DNA from: Sporocytophaga sp.
GTDB lineage: Bacteria; Bacteroidota; Bacteroidia; Cytophagales; Cytophagaceae
Direction: 5' to 3'
Assembly: GCA_024707265.1 (NCBI GenBank)
Contig: JANQAB010000003.1
Span: 682,001 to 746,000, forward strand
Length of the DNA stretch: 64,000 bases
In this document: positions 57,620 to 64,000 of the stretch, piece by piece
How the letters are laid out: every line of letters starts with the position of its first letter
Numbering within the stretch: position 1 is the stretch's first letter
Notes under the pieces: generated by a model
Seen by the model: only the letters and a program-made list of their open reading frames with translations
What the model was told of the DNA's origin: nothing
Databases searched by the model: none
Made by a program: the position numbers and the translations under genes

Positions 57620-58609
57620 TTAATGTCCTTTTCCCTTAAAAATATTAAATAACTGTTTAGCTGCCTCCTGAGCTGAAATTTCCCCTCTCATTACGGAGTC
57701 TTTCATTGTTAGGAAGTTATTTTGTACTTCCTCATTTTTATAAAACTCATTATGAAGCATCTGATCGATTATCCCAACCAACCAGAAGTAATTTTGTTGC
57801 CTTCTTCTTTCATTAAGGCTTCCATCATATCTGCTGGTACTTTCAACACTCCTGATATAATCCCAAAGCTCTGAAAGCCCATATTCCGATTCTGAGGAAC
57901 AATTGAACACTTGTACGGAATCTTTCGATAAATAACTAAGACTTTGTTCTATGGCTTTGGCATATTCTAAAGCTCTTTCCATATTTTCACCATCGGTTTT
58001 AGACACGATAAAGACATCTGCCACTTCCATAATTCCTTTTTTCAAGGTTTGAAGCTCATCCCCGGTACCGGCAACCAACAGAAGCAATACAAGGTCCGTC
58101 AATTCAGAGATCTTTACCTCAGACTGTCCCACCCCAACTGTTTCAATAAAAACTAAATTATATCCTGCGGCTTCACAAAGGAGAATGGCCTCCTGTGTTC
58201 GGGATGTCACTCCCCCAAGCATACCGCCAGATGCAGAAGGTCGAATAAAAGCATTTGGATGAGAAGAAAGTTTTTCCATCCTTGTTTTATCTCCTAAAAT
58301 GCTTCCTTTGCTGTATCTGCTTGAAGGGTCAATCGGAAGAACAGCTATTTTCATGCCTGTATTTACAAGCATACTGCCAAAGCTTTCGATAAAAGCACTT
58401 TTGCCTGCTCCTGGCACTCCTGTTATTCCTAATCTCAAGGAATTTCCGGAATGAGGTAATATTTTTTGAATAAGAAGATCTGCCAGGTCCTGGTCTTCCG
58501 GTAAAGAACTTTCTATTAGAGTAATAGCTTTTGAAAGTATTAATCTATCCCCGTTTAAAATTCCATCGTAATACGACTTAAGATCTAGTCGGTTTTTTTT
58601 TTGAGACAT
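57620..58609 (-). CDS. meaB: Methylmalonyl-CoA mutase-associated GTPase MeaB (ArgK)
   Basis: MeaB protects and loads B12 on methylmalonyl-CoA mutase. The 329-residue protein has the P-loop GVPGAGKSAF, the PIDPSSRYSKGSILGDKTRM motif, VFIETVGVGQSE and VSKTDGEN (G4-like NKxD as SKTD). It is separated from mutA/mutB by more than 20 kb here. An ATG at 58609 is a clear start. Confidence 0.95.
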   Translation of the reverse strand: MSQKKNRLDLKSYYDGILNGDRLILSKAITLIESSLPEDQDLADLLIQKILPHSGNSLRLGITGVPGAGKSAFIESFGSMLVNTGMKIAVLPIDPSSRYSKGSILGDKTRMEKLSSHPNAFIRPSASGGMLGGVTSRTQEAILLCEAAGYNLVFIETVGVGQSEVKISELTDLVLLLLVAGTGDELQTLKKGIMEVADVFIVSKTDGENMERALEYAKAIEQSLSYLSKDSVQVFNCSSESEYGLSELWDYIRSVESTSRYDGSLNERRRQQNYFWLVGIIDQMLHNEFYKNEEVQNNFLTMKDSVMRGEISAQEAAKQLFNIFKGKGH

Positions 58610-58705
58610 GCCTGCAAATAAAATACTGACTAAAAATATTCCAATTTAAAATCAGGAAAAAAGTTATTTTTACTAAATGTATCCATCGAAATTCCACTTC
58701 ACTTT

Positions 58706-60007
58706 ATGAAAAGGAAGATTTTACGAGACTCTATAGGTGCCACCATTTTTACAATGATAGTCCTTTGGATTTTATCTCAGATAGAAATTAATTCAGATGT
58801 ATTAAATCCGGTATCTAAAACATTTGGAGATTTTCAAATCACTGACCTTTATTTTTCCCAATTTAAAGAAAGTGAAAAAGCTGATACCAATATAGTATTA
58901 GTGAACATCGGCAACCTTGACAGAGCTGGTATTGCCGAAATGGTTAACAAAATTAATGCTTTCAATCCAGGGGTAATAGGCATAGATGCATTTTTCAGAA
59001 AACCCAAAGACAAGGAAGGAGATTCTTTGCTTGCGGATGCTTTTTCAAAAGTAAAAAACCTTGTACTCGTCAGTAAGGTAAGCAAATGCGATGGCAACAT
59101 TTGTGATAGTCTTGAAACAAGTCATCCTATGTTCTCTCAATATGCTGAAACAGGCATGTCCAATATGATCTCTGAGGGATATGATAAATTTAAAACATCA
59201 AGGGAATTCAGTAAATATGAAGTTTACAGGAAAAAAGTAAGGCAGTATGGAAGTAATAACAAGATGTATTTTGAAAGTCAGGTTGATACCATAGAACTTG
59301 ATTTTGCTGCAAAATTAGCCGGTTATATTAATCCTGCTGCTGTAGATGCTTTGCTTGAGCGAAAAGATACGGTTGAGGTTATTAACTATGCAGGAAACAT
59401 TGAAATCCATGGAGATGTTAATCCTAATGCATCCATAAAATATTTTGCTCTTGATGTAGGTCAGATTTTTGAGATGGAAGATTTATCTTTTATGAAAGAT
59501 AAAATTGTATTGATGGGATACCTGGGACCTAACTTTGAGAAAATAACTTGGGAAGACCGCTTTTTTACCCCATTGAATATTAATTACATTGGGAAAGCCA
59601 ATCCGGATATGTATGGTGTCGTTATTCATGCCAATAAGATATCTATGATTTTAAATGGTAATTATGTCAATAATGCAAACTGGCTTTTCACCCTACTGGT
59701 CAACTTTATAATCATCTTTTTCAACATTGCCTTATTTTCTTACCTATTTTTAAAATTAGGTCATTGGTATGACGGGGCAAGTTTGTTTCTTACTTTACTC
59801 GAGGCAATAGTTATGATTTTCCTGGTAATCATGATATTTCATCGATATAACTATAAAATCGATTTTACCCTGGCTACAGTGGCACTATTCTTGACTGGGA
59901 ACATGACTGAATTATATTACAGCGTTTTAATACCTTTAATAAACAAATACAAGAAACATTTGCTAAATTTACATATACTCAAAAAAGGACAAGCTTATGA
60001 GAACTAA
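58706..60007 (+). CDS. CHASE2-domain membrane protein
   Basis: The 433-residue protein has one N-terminal membrane helix, a CHASE2 sensory domain outside (ITDLYFSQF, VLVNIGNLDRAGIAEMVNKI, VIGIDAFFR, DKIVLMGYLG) and three C-terminal membrane helices. CHASE2 domains usually sit on kinases or cyclases; here no enzyme domain follows. It overlaps the next gene by 11 bp, so the two proteins probably act together, perhaps in sensing an extracellular signal. Confidence 0.82.
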   Translation: MKRKILRDSIGATIFTMIVLWILSQIEINSDVLNPVSKTFGDFQITDLYFSQFKESEKADTNIVLVNIGNLDRAGIAEMVNKINAFNPGVIGIDAFFRKPKDKEGDSLLADAFSKVKNLVLVSKVSKCDGNICDSLETSHPMFSQYAETGMSNMISEGYDKFKTSREFSKYEVYRKKVRQYGSNNKMYFESQVDTIELDFAAKLAGYINPAAVDALLERKDTVEVINYAGNIEIHGDVNPNASIKYFALDVGQIFEMEDLSFMKDKIVLMGYLGPNFEKITWEDRFFTPLNINYIGKANPDMYGVVIHANKISMILNGNYVNNANWLFTLLVNFIIIFFNIALFSYLFLKLGHWYDGASLFLTLLEAIVMIFLVIMIFHRYNYKIDFTLATVALFLTGNMTELYYSVLIPLINKYKKHLLNLHILKKGQAYEN

Positions 60008-60920
60008 AGCTTTACAAATTATTTGCTTATTATTTTTCATTTCGACAACTGTATTTGCGCAGGATAATCTCTTTACCGTCTTAGCTACTAAAGGGGCCAA
60101 CAAATATGCATCGTCAGGTTCAAGTGATTGGAAGGCTATTACTCCAGGTAAAAAACTATTAAAAGATGATAAACTTTCAATAGATGAAAACGGATATATA
60201 GGGCTGGTTCATAAAAGTGGCAAAACCATTGAAATAAAAAAGGCTGGTGTATACGAAGTAGCAAAACTGAATGGTGAAGTTGCAACACAGAATAGCTCCA
60301 TAACAAAAAAATATGTTGATTATGTTACAAGCGAAATCTCTAACGGTGGTTCTGAGAAAATGGCTTCAAACAGACATAAGTATATGGATGTTACCGGATC
60401 TGTGGAAAGAGATGTACCTGCTATCAAAGTGCTTGCTCCAAAAGAATCTTTCGTAATCGGATTGCCAATACTATTAAAATGGAAGCCTGTTGCCGGTGCA
60501 AAAAGTTATGCAGTAACTGTTAAAAATCTTTTTGATGAACCTGTATATAGCATCGAGGTTGATAATAATTTTGCAATCCTTGATTTCGGTAAGCTAAATA
60601 TTCAAAAAGATAAGGTGTACGGATATCAGATTGAAACAAAAGGGGCTGAACACTTTGCAAAATTTGAAGGATATTCCTTTAAATATCTTCCGGATGATAA
60701 AGCTGCTAAAGCAAGTAAAGAAGCTGAAGAATTGAAAGCTAATCTGAATGAAGAAACTGCTTTAAATAAAATAATTCTGGCAACCTTTTATGAAGATCAA
60801 AATTTACTGTTAAATGCTCTTGAATGTTATGAAACAGCCTTAAAACTTGCACCTGATATTGAAGAATACAAAGTAGCATACGGCAAGTTTCTTGATCGAC
60901 ATAAACTTGCAGAAAAATAA
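59997..60920 (+). CDS. FecR-like secreted protein with TPR-like end
   Basis: The 307-residue protein has a signal peptide ending at VFAQ, then a FecR-like beta stretch (WKAITPGKKLLKDDKLSIDENGYIGLVHKSGKTIEIKKAG, split for length: ITPGKKLLKDD and YIGLVHKSG), a middle beta domain, and a C-terminal TPR-like helix pair (NALECYETALKLAPD). It overlaps the CHASE2 gene. It may bind a ligand outside and relay it to CHASE2. Function is inferred only. Confidence 0.7.
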   Translation: MRTKALQIICLLFFISTTVFAQDNLFTVLATKGANKYASSGSSDWKAITPGKKLLKDDKLSIDENGYIGLVHKSGKTIEIKKAGVYEVAKLNGEVATQNSSITKKYVDYVTSEISNGGSEKMASNRHKYMDVTGSVERDVPAIKVLAPKESFVIGLPILLKWKPVAGAKSYAVTVKNLFDEPVYSIEVDNNFAILDFGKLNIQKDKVYGYQIETKGAEHFAKFEGYSFKYLPDDKAAKASKEAEELKANLNEETALNKIILATFYEDQNLLLNALECYETALKLAPDIEEYKVAYGKFLDRHKLAEK

Positions 60921-60924
60921 TATT

Positions 60925-60962
60925 AAAAGAAGAGGTTGATGTACAAATCAACCTCTTCTTTT
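60925..60962. terminator. Bidirectional terminator
   Basis: A 16-bp perfect stem (60925-60940 with 60947-60962) with a 6-nt loop follows the FecR-like gene by 4 bp and is followed by T residues on the plus strand. On the minus strand it is 14 bp after the stop of the PRC-barrel gene. Confidence 0.9.
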
Positions 60963-60976
60963 TTAGCCTATTCCTA

Positions 60977-61480
60977 CTAAGGATTTGGGCTACTAAAATA
61001 GTGGTCTGGATTGGGCGCAAGAAGTGACTGATCAAACAGGCCAGGTTCATCTGTTATTTCTTTATAATACCCCGTCTTAATCGATTCCAATGCACTTTCC
61101 GGGCTAAGCACTTCCCTCAGCGTATGCTCATAATCCAAAGTTACGATTCCCCCTTTTACAATTGGGAATTTTAATAAAAGATCTCTATCTATACCTCTTA
61201 AGAGAAGAGTTTGTAATGGCATACTGAATTCACAATAACCAAGGGCAATAAACAAATGTCGCTCTCCTCCACCATGACTAAATTCCTTGCTCGTTATAAC
61301 ATCAATGAACTTTGTCTTTCCTTCAATTGGATCTATAATGAGATCTGATACTTTTCCTAAGGTTTCACCTTTATCATTCACAACCTCATATCCGAGAAAA
61401 CTTTCTTCTTCCACCAGGTTGCTGTGCTTCAAACCACTAAAGCGTACTAAATGTCTTTTCCATTCCATCTCATCTTCCAT
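60977..61480 (-). CDS. PRC-barrel domain protein
   Basis: The 167-residue protein has a PRC-barrel-like core: SFLGYEVVNDKGETLGKVSDLIIDPIEG. The C-terminal half is charged. PRC-barrel proteins have roles from ribosome maturation to stress; this one is unassigned. It has an unusually perfect Shine-Dalgarno sequence, AAAGGAGGT at plus 61486-61494, 5 nt before the ATG, that overlaps the stop of the upstream gene. That is rare in Bacteroidota. Confidence 0.7.
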   Translation of the reverse strand: MEDEMEWKRHLVRFSGLKHSNLVEEESFLGYEVVNDKGETLGKVSDLIIDPIEGKTKFIDVITSKEFSHGGGERHLFIALGYCEFSMPLQTLLLRGIDRDLLLKFPIVKGGIVTLDYEHTLREVLSPESALESIKTGYYKEITDEPGLFDQSLLAPNPDHYFSSPNP

Positions 61481-61492
61481 TATACACCTCCT

Positions 61493-62124
61493 TTATGATG
61501 GTTGCTCCATTTCGTCAATAATATCTGCTACCTCAACAAAAAAATCCTCAACTTTATTTTTCTGTGCTTCTACAGATTTGTCCGGAGATAAAGAGCCTGC
61601 CATATTACTTATATTTTTAGACTCCTTATCGAGTGAAGGAAAATTCTCCTTCTGAATTTCAGTTACAACCTTTGATGTAGAGGTAAATATTTTCTTCAAA
61701 TCACTCGGATTATCTGTCAGCGCTGGATTTTTTATCATATCATTTACCTTTCCGTTAAACTCTTTCAGCCTCTCTACAACTTCAGGATTACGTTTATTTT
61801 CCGTACTAATAGCATTTAATGCCTGAGACATCTTTACAATGGCCTGCAATGTTACCACATTATCTTTTCCAATAGATTTTTTTGCTTTTTTAGAATTTAC
61901 AAATTCAAGGAAGTCGACGACTCTTTGTTCCTTGTTAAAATTTCTAGGAAGAGAATTAACATCAGCCTTATCGCTATCAACAGGAAAAGGTTCATAAATA
62001 ACAATTTCTTCTGCCTCACCTGATTGATTTACATCACCTGTTGTCTTCTTGATATATATCCATGAACCTACAAGGATAACTACAAGAACGATTATCCATG
62101 GCCAGAAGGACTTTTTTTATTCAT
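61493..62124 (-). CDS. Membrane-anchored protein of unknown function (frame disrupted near the start)
   Basis: The long frame (from GTG at 61858) has no proper N-terminus. Upstream of it in the same frame there is a membrane segment (FWPWIIVLVVILVGSW) and a charged stretch, but no start codon. An ATG at 62124 with MNKK is in another frame. Adding one A to the coding-strand A7 run (plus T7 at 62112-62118) joins the two into a 210-residue, single-span protein. The C-terminal part is acidic and helical. It is followed directly by the PRC-barrel gene. Confidence 0.6.
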
Positions 62125-62205
62125 ATTAGTACCTTTCATCCCTTTCTCATCATATATAAAAAAACCTGACTGAAAAAATATTGGTTCAGGATTGCTACCT
62201 ATATA

Positions 62206-62240
62206 AAAAAAGCTCCCCGGAAAATCCGGGGAGCTTTTTT
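62206..62240. terminator. Bidirectional terminator
   Basis: A 15-bp perfect stem (62206-62220 with 62226-62240) with a 5-nt loop has T6 on the plus strand and T6 on the minus strand. It lies downstream of the DUF3467 gene on the minus strand. Confidence 0.85.
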
Positions 62241-62357
62241 GCTGTTTGAAAGATCCATTCTCTATGTCAACCACAACAAAGAGAAGCGAATCTAGCTAAT
62301 TTATAGATATTTACAATAATCTTATTTAATTATTTTTAATTATCGAAAATTAATGAA

Positions 62358-62690
62358 TCAGGCTTCTCCCATTGTACCGCCAAAATTCATCGGGAATCGG
62401 GGAAAATCTTCTGTATTGTTAATTTCTCCAAAAGCCTCTTCATATTTTTTTACATTCTCTTTCAAGGCTACAACCAATCTTTTGGCATGCTCCGGAGTGA
62501 TAACAATCCTTGCCTTTACTTTGGCCTTAGGTACTCCAGGCATTAACCTTATGAAATCAATAACAAATTCACTATTTGAATGAGCAATCATTGCCAGATT
62601 AGAATATACACCTTCTGCTATTTCCTCAGTTAACTCTATGTTAATCTGATTCTGCTCAGCATGTTGATTTTTCTTTTTGTCGTCTGCCAT
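62358..62690 (-). CDS. DUF3467 family protein
   Basis: The 110-residue protein matches DUF3467: INIELTEEIAEGVYSNLAMIAHSNSEFVIDF and AKVKARIVITPEHAKRLVVALKENVKKYEE. These small proteins lie next to rpoC in Bacteroidota and their role is unknown. Here it follows rpoC with a terminator between them. Confidence 0.9.
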   Translation of the reverse strand: MADDKKKNQHAEQNQINIELTEEIAEGVYSNLAMIAHSNSEFVIDFIRLMPGVPKAKVKARIVITPEHAKRLVVALKENVKKYEEAFGEINNTEDFPRFPMNFGGTMGEA

Positions 62691-62727
62691 ATTTTTTTCT
62701 ATTAAATTCTAAAACAGGTATAAAAAA

Positions 62728-62770
62728 TAAGACCTTAGACTTCAATTATTTCTGAATGCCTAAGGTCTTA
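62728..62770 (-). terminator. Terminator of rpoC
   Basis: An 11-bp perfect stem (62728-62738 with 62760-62770) with a 21-nt loop lies 20 bp after the rpoC stop. T6 follows on the minus strand. Confidence 0.75.
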
Positions 62771-62789
62771 ATACATCTATGCTAAAATA

Positions 62790-64000
62790 CTATTTCTCCT
62801 GAAGTTCTTCCTTCTTTGAAGCCTGATGAAAAGCCTCTCTAGAAGCATTAAGTTGATCGTATTCTTCCTTAGATCCCACAATGTAGGACTGGTACTCTCT
62901 TTGTCCAGTTCCTGCAGGAATCAAGTGACCTACAATAACGTTTTCTTTCAAACCTTGTAGATAATCTACTTTTCCTCTGATTGAAGCTTCGCTCAGTACC
63001 TTTGTAGTTTCCTGGAATGATGCAGCAGAGATAAAGCTTTCTGTACCCAAAGAAGCCTGAGTAATACCTTGAAGAGTCGGTCTTGAAACTGCAGCCTCTG
63101 CATCTCTTACAGTGACAAGTTTCATATCTTTTCTCTTAAGGCTTGAATTCTCGTCTCTCAATCTTCTTGCAGTAACAATCATACCTGGTTTTAGAGTTTC
63201 AGAATCTCCAGCATCTACTACAACCTTCTTGTCAAGCACGCTGTCATTTTCTTCTCTGAATGAGAATTTATCAACAACTTGATTTTGTAGGAAGTTAGTG
63301 TCACCAGCTTCAATGATCTCTACTTTTTGCATCATTTGTCTTACTATAACTTCGCAATGCTTGTCATTGATTTTTACACCTTGAAGTCTGTAAACCTCCT
63401 GAATTTCGTTTACGAGATATTCCTGAACAGCAGTAGGACCTTTGATTGCAAGGATATCTGAAGGAGTAATAGCTCCATCTGATAATGGATAACCTGCTTT
63501 TACAAAGTCATTATCCTGAACCAAGATATGTTTAGATAGAGGTACCAGGTATTTCTTTCTAACACCATCTTTAGATTCGATAAAGATTTCTCTGTTACCT
63601 CTCTTGATACCACCGTATGTTACTACACCATCGATTTCAGAAACAACAGCAGGGTTAGAAGGATTTCTTGCCTCGAATAACTCTGTTACTCTTGGAAGAC
63701 CTCCAGTGATATCTCTTGTTTTACCTACAGCTCTCGGGATCTTTGCAAGAATCTGACCTGCCTTCACTTCCTGCTCGTTTTCAACAGCAAGGTGGGCACC
63801 TACCGGAATGTTAAATGTTTTTGTTTCACCCTTTTTAGAGTGGACAAGTATCGCAGGGTTTTTAGATTTATCCTTGGTATCAACGATAACTTTTTCCCTG
63901 TGACCTGTTTGCTCATCTGACTCTTCGCGGAAAGTAACACCTTCTACGATAGCTTCAAATTCGATTCTTCCGTCAAACTCAGAAAGAATTACAGCATTGT
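62790..64000 (-). CDS. rpoC: RNA polymerase beta' subunit, 3' part (partial)
   Basis: The window ends within this gene. The C-terminal 400 residues include [34 protein letters not shown] (the conserved region near the end of beta'), then [27 protein letters not shown] and [19 protein letters not shown]-like sequence [31 protein letters not shown]. The gene continues beyond 64000 on the minus strand. Confidence 0.96.
   Translation of the reverse strand, partial: NAVILSEFDGRIEFEAIVEGVTFREESDEQTGHREKVIVDTKDKSKNPAILVHSKKGETKTFNIPVGAHLAVENEQEVKAGQILAKIPRAVGKTRDITGGLPRVTELFEARNPSNPAVVSEIDGVVTYGGIKRGNREIFIESKDGVRKKYLVPLSKHILVQDNDFVKAGYPLSDGAITPSDILAIKGPTAVQEYLVNEIQEVYRLQGVKINDKHCEVIVRQMMQKVEIIEAGDTNFLQNQVVDKFSFREENDSVLDKKVVVDAGDSETLKPGMIVTARRLRDENSSLKRKDMKLVTVRDAEAAVSRPTLQGITQASLGTESFISAASFQETTKVLSEASIRGKVDYLQGLKENVIVGHLIPAGTGQREYQSYIVGSKEEYDQLNASREAFHQASKKEELQEK

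Noticed and set aside
1-64000. CRISPR array, tRNA or rRNA genes
   Set aside because: I looked for regular repeats and tRNA-like or rRNA-like sequence and saw none.

Overview
The window looks like chromosomal DNA of a free-living member of the Bacteroidota, most likely order Cytophagales (a Cytophaga/Sporocytophaga-type organism; this lineage guess is inference). Support: AT-rich DNA, a family-typical murein/division cluster with a PASTA-bearing FtsI, the block bamD-rpoZ-coaBC-DUF4835-recN-fabI, promoters of the TTTG-N19-TAnnTTTG type, few Shine-Dalgarno sequences, and a DUF3467 gene next to rpoC.

Layout: 226-2376 carries a SulP transporter fused to a beta-carbonic anhydrase. 2559-18358 (minus strand) is the whole dcw cluster in the order mraZ-rsmH-ftsL-ftsI-murE-(four-helix-bundle protein)-mraY-murD-ftsW-murG-murC-ftsQ-ftsA-ftsZ, headed by a promoter region with three 10-bp-spaced repeats that look like MraZ operators. 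18752-22023 holds four tandem paralogues of a secreted family I cannot name, with a small membrane protein among them. 22191-24594 has a glycosyltransferase, a methyltransferase, an IS4-type transposase remnant and a protein whose two ILEI-like halves are in swapped order. 24681-30497 contains a hydrolase, a DUF2750 protein and a glutamine-synthetase-like ligase / kinase-like / HAD triad with an NlpC/P60-like protein. dnaA (31934-33361) is followed by methylmalonyl-CoA mutase (mutA, mutB); its GTPase partner meaB is at 57620-58609. 36974-47162 holds a CBM9-like lipoprotein, fabI, recN, an Sm-like small protein, DUF4835, coaBC, rpoZ, bamD, an OstA-like protein and tilS. A group II intron (48211-50180) sits between mdh and its terminator. 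The rest has a NhaC-type antiporter, a DUF4230 protein, a PAS histidine kinase, a phenylalanine-hydroxylase homologue lacking the iron-binding Glu, a CHASE2/FecR-like pair, a PRC-barrel pair, and the 3' end of rpoC running off the window.

A striking feature is that eight genes are broken by a single-base frame change, each at a run of A on the coding strand: ftsZ, murD, ftsI, the fourth secreted paralogue, the DUF2750 gene, a small ORF at 31469, tilS and a membrane-anchored protein at 61493-62124. Because several of these are essential genes, the simplest reading is homopolymer indel errors in the sequence; transcriptional slippage is the alternative. I give the repaired extents below.

Functionally the window covers cell-wall precursor synthesis and division, envelope biogenesis (BamD, OstA-like, FabI), replication and repair (DnaA, RecN), propionate/methylmalonate metabolism, the TCA cycle (Mdh), ion and bicarbonate transport, and signalling.
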